Positions 38,245-49,174 of a DNA stretch of 64,000 nt are shown here, in pieces (the first letter of the stretch is position 1; each line of letters opens with the position of its first letter). Made by a program: the position numbers and the translations under genes. The stretch is from assembly GCA_016788785.1 (NCBI GenBank), contig JAEUSM010000007.1:1-64000 (forward strand), in the 5' to 3' direction. The stretch comes from Candidatus Kapaibacterium sp. (GTDB lineage: Bacteria > Bacteroidota > Ignavibacteria > Kapaibacteriales > JAEUSM01). The notes under the pieces were generated by a model. The model did not search any database. It saw only the letters and a program-made list of their open reading frames with translations, and was not told the origin of the DNA.

Positions 38245-38886
38245 TTATTCCGTTACCTGTTTTCCGATGACTTCGCCACGGCAAATCCATACTTTAATCC
38301 CTAACAATCCATAGATTGTCAAAGCTTCAGCAGTTCCGTAATCGATGTCTGCACGAAGAGTATGCAAAGGAACACGTCCTTCTTTATACTGTTCCGTTCT
38401 AGCCATATCAGCACCACCAAGACGACCAGAAGTCATAACTTTGATTCCTTCTGCTCCTGCACGCATTGTTGAAGAAACTGCTTGTTTCATCGCTCTACGG
38501 AAAGAAATTCTTCCTTCAAGCTGTTGAGCAATTGTTTCAGCTACCAATGTTGCATCCAATTCAGGACGTTTAATCTCAGTAATGAATATTTTAACCTCTT
38601 TTTGGGTTATTTTTTTCAATTCTTCTTCTAATTGAGCAATATCTTTACCAGAACGGCCAATGATAACACCCGGACGAGAAGTATGAATTGTTAAACGAAG
38701 TTGTTTTGCTGTTCTTTCAATTAAGACACGTGAAACACCCGCTTTTTTCAAGCGTTTTTTCAAGTATGTTCTTAACATCATGTCTTCTGAAAGTTTTTCA
38801 GCAACATTTCTTTTATCGAACCAATTTGCGTCCCATTGACGAATAATGCCTAAACGCAAACCTATTGGATTAGTTTTCTGACCCAA
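38245..38886 (-). CDS. rpsC: 30S ribosomal protein S3 (TTG start)
   Basis: 213 residues from the TTG at 38886 ([19 protein letters not shown]). The conserved N-terminus begins exactly there. An AAGGAG sequence ends 8 nt upstream, overlapping the rplV stop region, and is a clear Shine-Dalgarno site, rare in this phylum. A longer frame would run into rplV and is unlikely. KH-domain signature [16 protein letters not shown] and C-terminal [20 protein letters not shown] are present. Confidence 0.96.
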   Translation of the reverse strand: MGQKTNPIGLRLGIIRQWDANWFDKRNVAEKLSEDMMLRTYLKKRLKKAGVSRVLIERTAKQLRLTIHTSRPGVIIGRSGKDIAQLEEELKKITQKEVKIFITEIKRPELDATLVAETIAQQLEGRISFRRAMKQAVSSTMRAGAEGIKVMTSGRLGGADMARTEQYKEGRVPLHTLRADIDYGTAEALTIYGLLGIKVWICRGEVIGKQVTE

Positions 38887-38899
38887 AGTTTTTGACTCC

Positions 38900-39247
38900 T
38901 TAACTATCTTGTGTTGAAACCACAATGGTTAGATGATTTGAGCGTTTTCTTATACGGTACGCTCTTCCCATAGGTGCCGGCGAAATTCTTTTTGCCGTAG
39001 GACCTTGATTTACAAATGCTGCTTGCACCACGACCTTTTCAGGATTCACAGATGCACCGTCATTAACATTTGATAGATTAGCTATTGCAGAACGCAATAC
39101 CATTTCCGCGTCTTTTGCCGGTTTTTTTGTAGAAAAACGAAGAATAGCTAATGCTTCTTGTGCGCTTTTGCCACGTATCAAATCGATCACCAACCTCATT
39201 TTACGAGGGGAAGAACGAATATGTTTCTTTAATGCTCTTGCTTCCAT
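38900..39247 (-). CDS. rplV: 50S ribosomal protein L22
   Basis: 115 residues: [41 protein letters not shown] (in part) and the tunnel-hairpin region [21 protein letters not shown]. It lines the exit tunnel. The gap to rpsC carries the Shine-Dalgarno site for the TTG start. Confidence 0.97.
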   Translation of the reverse strand: MEARALKKHIRSSPRKMRLVIDLIRGKSAQEALAILRFSTKKPAKDAEMVLRSAIANLSNVNDGASVNPEKVVVQAAFVNQGPTAKRISPAPMGRAYRIRKRSNHLTIVVSTQDS

Positions 39248-39264
39248 GAGATTATCCTATTTCC

Positions 39265-39537
39265 TTATTTCTTCTTACGATTACCGGAATGACCACGAAA
39301 CGTTCTTGTTGGAGAAAATTCACCAAGTTTATGACCAACCATATTTTCTGTAATATACACTGGTATAAATTTATTGCCATTGTGTACTGCCACTGTATGA
39401 CCAACAAAATCAGGAGAGATTGTTGAACTTCTTGACCAAGTTTTTACTACTTTTTTCTGAGCAGTTTCATTCAGTGCTTCGATTTTCTTTTCCAACTTGA
39501 CACTGATAAACGGACCCTTTTTGAGAGAACGAGCCAT
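39265..39537 (-). CDS. rpsS: 30S ribosomal protein S19
   Basis: 90 residues: [43 protein letters not shown] (in part), [17 protein letters not shown] segment (here [22 protein letters not shown]). It sits in the 30S head next to S13. Confidence 0.98.
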   Translation of the reverse strand: MARSLKKGPFISVKLEKKIEALNETAQKKVVKTWSRSSTISPDFVGHTVAVHNGNKFIPVYITENMVGHKLGEFSPTRTFRGHSGNRKKK

Positions 39538-39564
39538 AGGTATACTTTATAAATCTATGATAAA

Positions 39565-40401
39565 TTATTTTCTTCTGTCTCTGACAATAAGATCATTACT
39601 TTGTTTCTTTTTCTTTCTTGTCTTCAGACCACGAGCCAATTGACCCCATGGAGAACGTAGGTGTTTACGACCACCACCAGATTTTGATTTACCTTCACCA
39701 CCACCGTTAGGGTGATCAATTGGGTTCATCGACATACCTCTTGTTTGAGGACGTACTCCCAACCAACGGTTTCTTCCAGCTTTTCCAAGCAAGATGTTTT
39801 CGTGATCAGAGTTTCCTACAGTTCCTAAAGTTGCTAAACAGTTTGCAGGCACCAATCTGATTTCTCCTGAAGGCATTTTCAATTGTGCATACTTTTTGTC
39901 TACATTGACAACTTGTGCGTATGTTCCTGCAGAACGTGCAATTTGTCCACCTTTACCTGGTTTCATTTCAATGTTATGAACCATCATACCAGCTGGTATT
40001 TTGTTCAATGGCATTGTATTACCATCTTTGAATTCTGCAGTTGCACTTGAAATAAGAGAATCACCGACTTTAACTTTATTAGGAGCTAAGATGTAGCGTA
40101 ATTCACCATCCGCATATTTCAATAATGCAATTCTACAAGAACGATTCGGATCATATTCAATACTGATTACTTCAGCTGGGATATCAAATTTGTTACGTTT
40201 GAAATCTATAATCCGATACTTTCTTTTATGTCCACCACCACGATGACGTGAGGTGATTCTTCCGGTATTGTTACGTCCACCTGATTTTGTCAGGGTTACA
40301 GTAAGAGATTTTTCAGGAGTGCTTTTTGTTATTTCAGAAAAAGTACTTACTGAGTAAAATCTTGTACCAGGAGTTATTGGTTTTAATATTTTTAGTGCCA
40401 T
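39565..40401 (-). CDS. rplB: 50S ribosomal protein L2
   Basis: 278 residues. Signatures: [42 protein letters not shown] (in part), and the peptidyl-transferase-adjacent [20 protein letters not shown] with its conserved His. The order rplW-rplB-rpsS is standard. Confidence 0.98.
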   Translation of the reverse strand: MALKILKPITPGTRFYSVSTFSEITKSTPEKSLTVTLTKSGGRNNTGRITSRHRGGGHKRKYRIIDFKRNKFDIPAEVISIEYDPNRSCRIALLKYADGELRYILAPNKVKVGDSLISSATAEFKDGNTMPLNKIPAGMMVHNIEMKPGKGGQIARSAGTYAQVVNVDKKYAQLKMPSGEIRLVPANCLATLGTVGNSDHENILLGKAGRNRWLGVRPQTRGMSMNPIDHPNGGGEGKSKSGGGRKHLRSPWGQLARGLKTRKKKKQSNDLIVRDRRK

Positions 40402-40429
40402 TTTTTCGTTACTGTACTAGTAGTTAAAC

Positions 40430-40735
40430 TTAGTCGTTACCTTCTGCTTCACCTGATACGATATCAAGTGTTTGTCCTTGCTTTAAAGTGATATAGGCTT
40501 TTTTACGTAATGGTTTTCTTCCAACCATTAAGCCTTTTTTCGTCATTCTTCTTTTTACTTTCCCTTTAATTAGGGTAGTACGAACAGAGATGATATTCAC
40601 TTCGAACATTTGTTCTAAAGCTTGTTTAATCTGGATTTTATTTGCATCAGGTGTTACTTCAAAGCAATACTGGCGATTTGCCTGCATTTTTGATGCTTTT
40701 TCAGTAATGATTGGACGCTTAATAATTTGAATCAT
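40430..40735 (-). CDS. rplW: 50S ribosomal protein L23
   Basis: 101 residues: IIKRPIITEKASKMQANRQYCFEV (in part), ANKIQIKQALEQMFEVNIISV (in part) and KGLMVGRKPLRKKAYITLKQG. It is the docking site for SRP and trigger factor at the tunnel exit. Confidence 0.97.
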   Translation of the reverse strand: MIQIIKRPIITEKASKMQANRQYCFEVTPDANKIQIKQALEQMFEVNIISVRTTLIKGKVKRRMTKKGLMVGRKPLRKKAYITLKQGQTLDIVSGEAEGND

Positions 40736-40761
40736 AATATTACTCTTTCCTTAATTTAGGT

Positions 40762-41388
40762 TTACGAACCTAAAGTCGCTACGAGTTTGTCAATTGCACT
40801 TTTAAAAATGACTACTTTTTTGTTACGTAAGATGTCGTACGTAGAAGCATCAAGTGCTGGTAATGTTTGTAGATGTTCAATATTTCTTGCTGACAAGTAT
40901 GCATTTTGATCATACGTTGGCAAAAGCAAAAGAGTTTTTGATGTATCTACATTCAAAGCTTTCAACATCTGTGCAACTGGTTTTGTTTTAACTTCACCAA
41001 ATTGTACATCATCAACAATCACTATATTACCTTCGGTAGCACGGAGTGATAATGCTGATTTTTTGGCAAGTCGTTTTACTTTTTTGTTTAAGTCGATATT
41101 GAAATCGTGTGGTTTTGGACCATGAACTGTTCCACCACCAACCCAAACAGGAGAGCGATTCGAACCAGAGCGAGCTGTACCACGACCTTTTTGTTTCCAT
41201 GGTTTTTTGCCACCCCCAGAAACTTCATCGCGAACCTTTGTTTTGGCATTGCCTTGGCGTTGATTTGTTAAGTATGCTTTCACAGCCAAATACATAACAT
41301 GTTCGTTCGGCTCGACACCAAAGATTTCTTTTGGAAGCTCGATTGTTCCTACGACTGCACCATTATTTGAATAAACATTCACTTGCAT
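40762..41388 (-). CDS. rplD: 50S ribosomal protein L4
   Basis: 208 residues: NQRQGNAKTKVRDEVSGGGKKPWKQKG (in parts), RSPVWVGGGTVHGPKPHDF and LKALNVDTSKTLLLLP. The central loop enters the exit tunnel. In E. coli L4 represses its own operon; no such leader is evident to me here. Confidence 0.97.
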   Translation of the reverse strand: MQVNVYSNNGAVVGTIELPKEIFGVEPNEHVMYLAVKAYLTNQRQGNAKTKVRDEVSGGGKKPWKQKGRGTARSGSNRSPVWVGGGTVHGPKPHDFNIDLNKKVKRLAKKSALSLRATEGNIVIVDDVQFGEVKTKPVAQMLKALNVDTSKTLLLLPTYDQNAYLSARNIEHLQTLPALDASTYDILRNKKVVIFKSAIDKLVATLGS

Positions 41389-41408
41389 GTGTATACCTAT
41401 TTGGTCTA

Positions 41409-42029
41409 TTATAATTTTACAATTTCTACGATGGAGTTAATTGCTCCTGGGATAGAACCTTTTACTAATAAGAGGTTCGAATCCTTCATCGTTTCTAAAA
41501 TTTCAAGGTTACGAATAGAAATTCTTTTTCCACCCATTCTTCCAGCCATTCTAAGTCCTTTGAAAACTCTAGAAGGGAAAGAAGAAGAACCAATTGATCC
41601 TGGTGCTCTCATTCTATCTGACTGACCGTGAGTAGTTTGTCCAACTCCACCAAAATGGTGACGGCGAACAACCCCTTGAAAACCTTTTCCTTTACCAGTT
41701 CCTGATAATTTAATTTTATCACCTTTTTGGAACGCATCTACGGAAATTGTATCGCCAACACTCCAAGGAATATTAGTCAAACGAAATTCTTTAAGATGTC
41801 TCAATGGACTAACACCAGCTTTTTTGAAATGACCAAGCAATGGTTTAGTCAAGTGTTTTTCTTTAGCAGGTTCGAAGCCGATTTGTACCGATGTATAGCC
41901 GTCAGTTTCGTTAGTACGAATTTGAACAACTGGACACGGACCAGCTTGGATTACTGTACAAGGAATGTGGTCGCCATTTTCGTTGATGATCGAAGTCATC
42001 CCGATTTTTTTACCTAATATTACGCTCAT
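41409..42029 (-). CDS. rplC: 50S ribosomal protein L3
   Basis: 206 residues: ILGKKIGMTSIINENGDHIP, TVIQAGPCPVVQIRT, then GTGKGKGFQGVVRRHHFGGV and THGQSDRMRAPGSIGSSSFP (shown to 20 residues). It lies near the peptidyl transferase centre. Confidence 0.98.
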   Translation of the reverse strand: MSVILGKKIGMTSIINENGDHIPCTVIQAGPCPVVQIRTNETDGYTSVQIGFEPAKEKHLTKPLLGHFKKAGVSPLRHLKEFRLTNIPWSVGDTISVDAFQKGDKIKLSGTGKGKGFQGVVRRHHFGGVGQTTHGQSDRMRAPGSIGSSSFPSRVFKGLRMAGRMGGKRISIRNLEILETMKDSNLLLVKGSIPGAINSIVEIVKL

Positions 42030-42054
42030 TACTTTTTCTTCCTTAATCTCTTAA

Positions 42055-42363
42055 TTAAACCTTCACCTCGACATCGACACCAGCTGGTATCTCGAGACGC
42101 ATTAATGAATCGATGGTTTTGCTATTGGAACTTGAAATATCAATGAGTCGCTTATGAACTCTCGCTTCAAATTGTTCGCGTGATTTTTTATCAACGTGTG
42201 GAGAACGAAGTACTGTATAGATAGTTTTTTCTGTCGGTAAAGGAATTGGACCTGATACCGCAGCACCTGTTTGCTTCACTGTTCGAACAATTCGTTCAGC
42301 TGATTTGTCAATCAAATTATGATCGTATGATTTTAATTTGATTCGAATTCTTTGCGTAGCCAC
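42055..42363 (-). CDS. rpsJ: 30S ribosomal protein S10
   Basis: 102 residues with a GTG start ([19 protein letters not shown]). Signatures: [39 protein letters not shown]. It also serves as NusE in antitermination complexes. It follows tuf after a 78-nt gap that holds a hairpin. Confidence 0.98.
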   Translation of the reverse strand: MATQRIRIKLKSYDHNLIDKSAERIVRTVKQTGAAVSGPIPLPTEKTIYTVLRSPHVDKKSREQFEARVHKRLIDISSSNSKTIDSLMRLEIPAGVDVEVKV

Positions 42364-42388
42364 ACTTTTCTCCTGATTTAAGATAAAG

Positions 42389-42423
42389 AAGTAGGATAAC
42401 CAAATTGTTAGGTTACCCTACTT
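42389..42423 (-). terminator. Hairpin between tuf and rpsJ (possible attenuator or processing site)
   Basis: AAGTAGGATAACC (42389-42401) pairs with GGTTACCCTACTT (42411-42423), with one mismatch and a 9-nt loop. On the minus strand it is followed by CTTTATCTTAAA, a poor U-tract, so full termination is doubtful. It may set tuf apart from the S10 genes. Confidence 0.45.
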
Positions 42424-42441
42424 TTCTTTTATATACGAGTA

Positions 42442-43650
42442 TTATTCGACGATTTTAGTTACAACTCCAGCACCTACTGTACGGCCACCTTCGCGAATCG
42501 CGAAGCGTAATCCTTCTTCCATAGCGATTGGAGTAATCAATTCAATTGACAAGTTGTCTAAGTTATCACCAGGCATAACCATTTCGATACTTGCTGGAAG
42601 TGTCGCTACACCAGTTACATCCGTTGTTCTGAAGTAGAACTGTGGGCGATATCCGTTAAAGAATGGTGTATGACGTCCACCTTCATCTTTATTCAAGATG
42701 TAGACTTGAGCAGTAAATTTATGGTGTGGAGTGATTGAACCTGTTTTTGCAATAACCATACCGCGTTCGATTTCTTCTTTATCAACACCACGAAGTAATA
42801 AACCTACGTTATCACCAGCGCGACCTTCGTCAAGAAGTTTACGGAACATTTCGATACCAGTGACAGTTGTTTTCTTTTTAAGACCAAAACCAACTAATTC
42901 AACCTCTTCGTTTACTTTTACGATTCCACGTTCAACACGACCAGTTGCAACAGTTCCACGACCAGTGATTGAGAATACGTCCTCAACTGGCAACAAGAAT
43001 GGTTTGTCAACTTCACGAGCAGGAGTTGGAATATACGTATCAACATTACTCATTAATTCATAGATACATTGTAAACGCTCGTCAGTAACATCAGCAGTTG
43101 GAGTAGATCCAGCTTCTAATGCATGAAGAGCAGAACCTTTGATAATTGGAATTTCATCACCAGGGAATTCATATTTAGTAAGAAGCTCTTGGATTTCCAT
43201 TTCAACTAACTCAAGTAATTCTGGGTCAGCAATATCAACTTTGTTTAAGAATACAACAATTTTAGGAACACCAACTTGACGAGCAAGAAGGATGTGTTCA
43301 CGAGTTTGCGGCATCGGACCATCCGTAGCAGCAACCACTAAAATTGCACCGTCCATCTGAGCAGCACCAGTAATCATGTTTTTTACATAATCGGCGTGAC
43401 CTGGACAATCTACGTGAGCGTAGTGACGGTTTTCAGTTTCGTATTCAACGTGTGCAGTTGCAATCGTGATACCACGTTGTCTTTCTTCCGGTGCATTATC
43501 AATAGAATCGAACGCACGGAATTCTGCATTTCCTTTTTTTGCTAATGCAGCTGTAATTGCAGCTGTTAGCGTAGTTTTACCATGATCGACGTGTCCAATA
43601 GTCCCAATATTAACGTGGGGTTTGGAGCGGTCAAATTTTTCTTTAGCCAT
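42442..43650 (-). CDS. tuf: Elongation factor Tu
   Basis: 402 residues. EF-Tu brings aminoacyl-tRNA to the ribosome. The GTPase motifs are [33 protein letters not shown] with its catalytic His, and [20 protein letters not shown] (NKxD). Domain II/III segments [28 protein letters not shown] and [17 protein letters not shown] are intact. It lies between the EF-G2-type gene and rpsJ, the standard str operon end. Confidence 0.98.
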   Translation of the reverse strand: MAKEKFDRSKPHVNIGTIGHVDHGKTTLTAAITAALAKKGNAEFRAFDSIDNAPEERQRGITIATAHVEYETENRHYAHVDCPGHADYVKNMITGAAQMDGAILVVAATDGPMPQTREHILLARQVGVPKIVVFLNKVDIADPELLELVEMEIQELLTKYEFPGDEIPIIKGSALHALEAGSTPTADVTDERLQCIYELMSNVDTYIPTPAREVDKPFLLPVEDVFSITGRGTVATGRVERGIVKVNEEVELVGFGLKKKTTVTGIEMFRKLLDEGRAGDNVGLLLRGVDKEEIERGMVIAKTGSITPHHKFTAQVYILNKDEGGRHTPFFNGYRPQFYFRTTDVTGVATLPASIEMVMPGDNLDNLSIELITPIAMEEGLRFAIREGGRTVGAGVVTKIVE

Positions 43651-43720
43651 CGTGTACTCCTGTACTTAAGGTTGCTAAGATGAAACAAAAAATGTATGTT
43701 ATTTAATTAAGAACGCGTAT

Positions 43721-45790
43721 TTAATAGGTCGAATTCGATTGTTGTGTTACTGTCGGTTCGTAATGAGAGAATTTCATTGTATAAATGTCTCTTCCTTGCG
43801 TAATCGAGCGTAACGTTGTTACGTAACCGAACATCTCAGAAAGTGCAACTTTTGCTTTAATTATTTGCATTGTGCCTTCTTGATCTATTCCTTCTATCCT
43901 ACCTCTTCTTGAATTTATGTCGGCAATTACCTCGCCGAGAGTTTCATTTGGTGCAGTTATTTCTACACTAAATATTGGTTCAAGAATGGTTGGTGAAGCA
44001 TGACGTAATGCTTCTCGAATTGCTGAAACTGTAGCGATTTTGTAACCAAGATCAACAGATTCACCTTCAACTAATTTTATATCTTCTAAGGATACAACCA
44101 CATCTACTAATGGATATCCCACTTTCGGACCTACTAAGGTTCCTTCTTTGGCTCCTTCTTCTATTGCTTGCATAAAAGGAGCAGGGATTACCTGTGATGA
44201 TACGTTGTTGACAAACTGAAAGCCTTTACCTACTTCATTCGGTTTGACTTCCACTAATACGTAGCCAAATTGTACTTTGCCAGAAGCAAGTGTACGTTGG
44301 TACGTGTAATCTTGGCGGTAGGTAGCTTGGATTGTTTCTCTATAGGCTACTTGAGGTTTGCCGGCTTTTGCAATAATGTTAAATTCAGTTTTTAACCTAT
44401 CAACAATTATTTCTAAATGCAATTCACCGACGCCACTAATGATTGTCTGTCCGCTATCTTCGTCGATACTGTACCTAAATGTTGGGTCTTCTTCAGCCAT
44501 TTTTTTCAGTGCTTCAAACATTTTATCTTGCTCTGCAAGAGTTTTTGCTTCAATCGACTGATTAATAACTGGTTCTGCGAAATTTATTTTCTCATACACA
44601 ATAGTTTGTTTCAAATCACAGAGAGTATCACCTGTTTTGGCAAATCGCAATCCTGGAATGGCGATTATATCACCAGCATAAACTTCTGCAATCTCTTCTC
44701 TTCTATTGGCATGCATACGCAGCAATTTCTGTACTCGTTCTTTTTTATCGGCTATAGGGTTATACACTGTTTCACCAACACTGAGTTTCCCTGAGTATAA
44801 TCGAATAAAAGTAAGCCTTCCCACGAACTGGTCTGTTAGTATTTTAAATGCTAATGCTGAAAATGGCTCATTATCATTAATTGAGCGGACAATAACATCA
44901 TCAGATTCTGCACTTGGATGCCCTTCTAAAGAAGGAGCATCATTTGGCGACGGAAGATAATCAACAATCGCATTTAAAAGTAACTGAACACCTTTGTTTT
45001 TGAAAGAAGAACCTGCGAGAACAGGAACTAAAGATACATTTTTAACTGCTTTTCGAACTGTTGCTTTTAAATCTTGAAGTTGTATTTCTTCATTCATAAA
45101 GAACCGTTCTAAAAGACCATCATCATGCTCAACAATTGCTTCTATGGCTTGAGTACGATACTGTTGTACTTCTTCAATCATGTCTTCCGGTATTGGTATT
45201 TCCCTTACCGTACTACCATCATCGTTTTCATCAAACGTATACGCTTTTTGCTCAAGCAAGTCCACAACTCCAACGAATTTATCCTCTGCACCTATTGCTA
45301 ATTGCAATGGTACTGCATTGACATTGAGCTTTTCTCTCATCATAGAAACTACTTTGAGAAAATTTGCTCCGATGCGATCCATTTTGTTTACAAATGCAAT
45401 GCGAGGAACTTTATACGTATTTGCCTGATACCAAACAGTCTCTGTCTGAGGTTGCACTCCTGCTACTCCACACAATAGACCAACTGCACCATCTAAAACG
45501 CGTAAAGAACGTTGCACTTCAGCGGTAAAATCAACGTGACCAGGTGTATCGATGATATTTATCTGCGTTGTACCCCAAAAACAAGTAGTTGCAGCAGAAG
45601 TAATTGTTATACCTCTATTTCGCTCTTGTTCCATGTAATCCATTGTCGCAGTACCATCATCAACTTCACCTATTTTATGAACAACGCCTGTGTAAAACAG
45701 GATTCGTTCGGTGGTGGTTGTTTTGCCAGCATCAATGTGAGCAATGATACCGATATTTCTGATATTTGCAATATCTACTTCTCTCGGCAT
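43721..45790 (-). CDS. Elongation factor G paralog, EF-G2/mitochondrial EFG2-like (in str operon)
   Basis: 689 residues. The G domain is complete: [38 protein letters not shown] and NKMDR. It has the [18 protein letters not shown] switch I region. Domain IV is not that of an ordinary EF-G: the usual SGGxGQxG loop is replaced by [17 protein letters not shown], and the following [20 protein letters not shown] lacks the DGSYHxVDSS motif. That pattern recalls mitochondrial EFG2 and spirochaete EF-G2, which act in ribosome recycling with RRF, not in translocation. It occupies the fusA place between rpsG and tuf. Assignment to the EF-G2 group is by motif reading, not phylogeny. Confidence 0.85.
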   Translation of the reverse strand: MPREVDIANIRNIGIIAHIDAGKTTTTERILFYTGVVHKIGEVDDGTATMDYMEQERNRGITITSAATTCFWGTTQINIIDTPGHVDFTAEVQRSLRVLDGAVGLLCGVAGVQPQTETVWYQANTYKVPRIAFVNKMDRIGANFLKVVSMMREKLNVNAVPLQLAIGAEDKFVGVVDLLEQKAYTFDENDDGSTVREIPIPEDMIEEVQQYRTQAIEAIVEHDDGLLERFFMNEEIQLQDLKATVRKAVKNVSLVPVLAGSSFKNKGVQLLLNAIVDYLPSPNDAPSLEGHPSAESDDVIVRSINDNEPFSALAFKILTDQFVGRLTFIRLYSGKLSVGETVYNPIADKKERVQKLLRMHANRREEIAEVYAGDIIAIPGLRFAKTGDTLCDLKQTIVYEKINFAEPVINQSIEAKTLAEQDKMFEALKKMAEEDPTFRYSIDEDSGQTIISGVGELHLEIIVDRLKTEFNIIAKAGKPQVAYRETIQATYRQDYTYQRTLASGKVQFGYVLVEVKPNEVGKGFQFVNNVSSQVIPAPFMQAIEEGAKEGTLVGPKVGYPLVDVVVSLEDIKLVEGESVDLGYKIATVSAIREALRHASPTILEPIFSVEITAPNETLGEVIADINSRRGRIEGIDQEGTMQIIKAKVALSEMFGYVTTLRSITQGRDIYTMKFSHYEPTVTQQSNSTY

Positions 45791-45843
45791 ACTGCTTCTT
45801 TAGCTTCCCAACAATTTATCAAAGAACATTTTCTTTTTTTATA

Positions 45844-46311
45844 TTACCACTTGAAGTGAGCAAAAGCTTTATTCGCTTCAGCCATTCTGTGGATTTCGTC
45901 ACGACGCTTTACAGCACCGCCTTCGCCATTCGACGCTGCGATTAATTCTGCAGCTAAACGATATGACATACTTTTATCTTTTCGGTCAGAAGCATATTTT
46001 TTCAAGAAACGTATTGCTAATGCTAAACGGCGAGCTTCACGAACTTCTACCGGAACTTGATATGTAGCACCACCAACACGACGAGAACGGACTTCTATGA
46101 CAGGAGCAGCATTTTGAACTGCTTTTTTGAAAACTTCTAATGGTTCTGCTTTTGTTCTTTCTGCAATAACATCCATTGCAGTATAGAGCAATTTACGAGC
46201 AGTATTTTTCTTTCCAGATTCCATTATACAATTGATAAAACGTTCAACAGAAAAATCGTTGTAACGCGGATCTTGTATTAGTCTTTTTTTGAGGACTCTT
46301 TTTTTTCTCAT
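45844..46311 (-). CDS. rpsG: 30S ribosomal protein S7
   Basis: 155 residues: DPRYNDFSVERFINCIMESG, KNTARKLLYTAMDVI, and EVRSRRVGGATYQVPVEVRE. It organises the 30S head and contacts the E site. It starts 28 nt after the rpsL stop and is followed by the EF-G2-type gene. Confidence 0.98.
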   Translation of the reverse strand: MRKKRVLKKRLIQDPRYNDFSVERFINCIMESGKKNTARKLLYTAMDVIAERTKAEPLEVFKKAVQNAAPVIEVRSRRVGGATYQVPVEVREARRLALAIRFLKKYASDRKDKSMSYRLAAELIAASNGEGGAVKRRDEIHRMAEANKAFAHFKW

Positions 46312-46339
46312 CGGATCGAATTATTATCTTTTAATGAAT

Positions 46340-46747
46340 CTATTTACGTTTTTTACCGGTTTCAACTGGTTGCCCTGGTTTAGGGCGTTTTGCACCGTAT
46401 TTAGAACGACCTTGTTTTCTTCCACTTACACCTTGAGTATCGGCTGTGCCACGTACAACGTGATAACGAACTCCTGGAAGATCCTTCACACGACCACCAC
46501 GAATCAATACGATTGAGTGTTCTTGCAAATTATGTCCTTCACCAGGAATATACGCTGTTACCTCCATACCGTGTGTTAAACGGACACGGGCAACTTTTCT
46601 CAAAGCTGAATTTGGTTTCTTTGGAGTTGTTGTATAAACACGGGTACACACTCCACGACGTTGTGGGCAACTCAACAAAGCTGGTGACTTACTTTTATAC
46701 GTAACTTCTTTTCTACTTTTTCTTACTAATTGACTTATTGTTGGCAC
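46340..46747 (-). CDS. rpsL: 30S ribosomal protein S12
   Basis: 135 residues. [40 protein letters not shown] (with wild-type Lys at the streptomycin-linked position) and [20 protein letters not shown]12 controls decoding accuracy. It is the first gene of the super-operon, with a promoter 60-90 nt upstream. Confidence 0.98.
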   Translation of the reverse strand: MPTISQLVRKSRKEVTYKSKSPALLSCPQRRGVCTRVYTTTPKKPNSALRKVARVRLTHGMEVTAYIPGEGHNLQEHSIVLIRGGRVKDLPGVRYHVVRGTADTQGVSGRKQGRSKYGAKRPKPGQPVETGKKRK

Positions 46748-46809
46748 CGATAATCTCCGATTTCGCGTTTTTATTAATACTAAACGTCTTGCGTTTGTGT
46801 AATAGCCTA

Positions 46810-46841
46810 CAAAAATACGGCAAAACTTTTACTTTTCCAAA
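46810..46841 (-). promoter_or_regulatory. Promoter of the str/S10/spc/alpha super-operon
   Basis: On the minus strand TTTG (46838-46841), a 20-nt spacer and TATTTTTG (46810-46817) match the Bacteroidota consensus. A start near 46803 would give a leader of about 55 nt before rpsL. It follows the fusA terminator at 46853-46881. Confidence 0.7.
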
Positions 46842-46852
46842 TTTATAGAAAG

Positions 46853-46881
46853 AAAAATCTCTCCGAAGAGAGATTTTTTTT
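46853..46881. terminator. Terminator between fusA and rpsL
   Basis: ATCTCTC (46857-46863) pairs with GAGAGAT (46868-46874) around a CGAA loop, with A5 on one side and T8 on the other. It can end the upstream minus-strand fusA transcript and keeps it apart from the rpsL promoter. Confidence 0.8.
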
Positions 46882-46906
46882 CATTCATTCCCATTTATGG
46901 GACTAA

Positions 46907-49009
46907 TTATTTTTTACCTTCAGCACGTTTTTTCTGATATTCTTTTACCATTTCTTCTTGAACATTTTTCGGAACTGGTGCATATTTCAAAAATTCCATT
47001 GAAAATTCACCTTTTCCTTGTGTTGCTGAACGAAGATCTGTTGAATAACCAAACATCTCAGAAAGAGGTACATCTGCTTCGACGATACAGTAACCAGCAT
47101 CTGTTCCAGTTCCTACTATAAGACCACGACGTTGGTTTACTTGACCAATTACCGCTCCTTGGAATTCTTCAGGAACTGATACTTCCAATTTCATAATTGG
47201 TTCTAAGATAATTGGTTTTGCTTTGTCATAAGCTTCACGGAGTGCTGTCATTGATGCAAGCTTGAACGCCATATCTGAGGAGTCAACTGCGTGGAATGCA
47301 CCGTCATTTAGTACGACACGAATTCCAACAAGTGGTTGACCAATCAATTGACCTTCTTTTGTTTGCTCTTTGAATCCTTTATCGCACGCTGGAATAAATT
47401 CACGAGGAATTGCACCCCCAACGATTTCGTCTACGAATTCATACGTTTCTACAGCATCATTTGGAAGTGGCTCGATATACCCCGCAACACGTGCGAATTG
47501 TCCAGCACCACCAGTTTGTTTTTTGTGAGAATAGTTAAATTCTACTTTACTTGTAAATGCTTCACGGAAGGCAACTTTTGGTTTACCAACGATGACTTCG
47601 CAATTGTACTCACGCTTGATACGCTCAATATAAATTTCCAAGTGAAGCTCACCCATTCCTTTGATAATTGTTTCACCTGATTCTTCATCACGGTAAACTT
47701 GGAATGTTGGATCTTCTTTCGTAAATCTATTGAGTGCTTTCGAGAAATTCACTTGACCTGCTTTTTCTTTTGGAGAAACAGCTAATTCGATAACCGGATT
47801 AGGAACAAACATTGATGTCATCGTTACATTCAATTTTCCGTCAGTAAATGTATCCCCAGATGCACAATCAACACCAAACATTGCAACGATATCTCCAGCT
47901 GAAGCTTCTTCGATATCAATCATATCTGAAGAGTGCATTCGTATTAAACGAGGAATCTTCACTTTCTTTTGGTTCATAATATTGATGATAGTATCACCTT
48001 TTTTGATTGAACCTTGATATATTCTCATATAGGTTAACTGACCAAATTTACCATCTTCTAATTTGAATGCTAATGCAACCAATGGTTTTGTTGGTTCAGA
48101 GACTAATCGTACTTTTTCTTCATTTTTATCTTGATCTAAAGCAATATTTTCTACTTCAGATGGATTAGGCAAGAAATCACCTACTGCATCCAAAAGCACT
48201 TGAACTCCTTTGTTTTTCATTGCAGATCCGCAATAAACTGGAGTAATGTGGTGATTGATAGTTGCTTCTCTGATAACTGGAATTAATTCTTCAACAGTTA
48301 TCTCTTCTTCCATCAAAAATTTTTCGGTAATGTTATCATTGATTCCAGTATTAGCGATTGCTTCTACTAATTCATGGTGACGTTTTTTTGCTTCTTCTGC
48401 ATATTCAGCAGGAATTTCTGCATAACGTACATTTTCACCATCATTACCCTCGAAGTAAACAGCTTGCATACGTAGTAAATCAATAACTCCGGCAAATCTG
48501 TCTTCCAAGCCCATTGGCAAGGTCATAATCACTGGATTGTGTTGTAATTTTTCACGTAATTGATTCGCAACACGATCAGGATTTGCACCAGATCTGTCTA
48601 CTTTATTAATAAACGCTAAACGAGGTACATTATAACGTCTCATTTGACGGTCAACCGTGATAGACTGACTTTGAACACCAGCAACAGCACATAATACAAG
48701 AATAGCACCGTCAAGTACACGCAATGCACGCTCTACCTCAACGGTAAAGTCAACGTGACCGGGAGTGTCAATAAGATTGATACTGTATTGTTTCCATTCG
48801 CAGAAAGTTGCTGCGGATTGGATGGTAATCCCTTTTTCGCGTTCAAGATCCATTGAATCCATTGTTGCACCAACACCATCTTTTCCACGAACTTCGTGGA
48901 TTGCGTGGATTTTACCAGTATAAAATAAGATACGTTCACTCAAGGTAGTTTTCCCTGAATCAATGTGTGCAGATATTCCGATATTACGGACGTTTTCTAT
49001 GTTTGCCAT
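46907..49009 (-). CDS. fusA: Elongation factor G, mitochondrial EFG1-like (translocation type)
   Basis: 700 residues from the ATG at 49009. The G domain shows the diagnostic [18 protein letters not shown] (Ser in place of the common Ala), [20 protein letters not shown] and [20 protein letters not shown]. Domain IV keeps the translocase loop [20 protein letters not shown] and [15 protein letters not shown]. This combination matches mitochondrial EFG1 and its bacterial relatives described from spirochaetes, planctomycetes and delta-proteobacteria. It should perform translocation while the str-operon copy may do recycling. It is a separate unit with its own terminator, opposite a tRNA-Arg gene. 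Confidence 0.92.
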   Translation of the reverse strand: MANIENVRNIGISAHIDSGKTTLSERILFYTGKIHAIHEVRGKDGVGATMDSMDLEREKGITIQSAATFCEWKQYSINLIDTPGHVDFTVEVERALRVLDGAILVLCAVAGVQSQSITVDRQMRRYNVPRLAFINKVDRSGANPDRVANQLREKLQHNPVIMTLPMGLEDRFAGVIDLLRMQAVYFEGNDGENVRYAEIPAEYAEEAKKRHHELVEAIANTGINDNITEKFLMEEEITVEELIPVIREATINHHITPVYCGSAMKNKGVQVLLDAVGDFLPNPSEVENIALDQDKNEEKVRLVSEPTKPLVALAFKLEDGKFGQLTYMRIYQGSIKKGDTIINIMNQKKVKIPRLIRMHSSDMIDIEEASAGDIVAMFGVDCASGDTFTDGKLNVTMTSMFVPNPVIELAVSPKEKAGQVNFSKALNRFTKEDPTFQVYRDEESGETIIKGMGELHLEIYIERIKREYNCEVIVGKPKVAFREAFTSKVEFNYSHKKQTGGAGQFARVAGYIEPLPNDAVETYEFVDEIVGGAIPREFIPACDKGFKEQTKEGQLIGQPLVGIRVVLNDGAFHAVDSSDMAFKLASMTALREAYDKAKPIILEPIMKLEVSVPEEFQGAVIGQVNQRRGLIVGTGTDAGYCIVEADVPLSEMFGYSTDLRSATQGKGEFSMEFLKYAPVPKNVQEEMVKEYQKKRAEGKK

Positions 49010-49126
49010 AGTCAAGACTGTTGATTAAAGATGAATGAATTACTTCGTTGTCAATAGAATTTATTGTATTTGTTCTATTGTGTCGTCTCGCCGTCAACGA
49101 ATAAAAATGATTATTATTTTGAAATG

Positions 49127-49158
49127 TTTGATTTTCACCAAAAAAACATGTAGATTTG
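49127..49158 (+). promoter_or_regulatory. Promoter for tRNA-Arg
   Basis: TTTG (49127-49130), a 20-nt spacer and TAGATTTG (49151-49158) fit the Bacteroidota consensus and end 16 nt before the tRNA. Confidence 0.65.
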
Positions 49159-49174
49159 TAATCTGATAATACTT

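Noticed and set aside
38887..38925. Upstream start of rpsC overlapping rplV.
   Set aside because: The conserved S3 N-terminus starts at the TTG with a Shine-Dalgarno site before it.
46748..46906. Riboswitch or long leader before rpsL.
   Set aside because: The gap is filled by a promoter and a terminator; only a ~55-nt leader remains and no known motif is visible.
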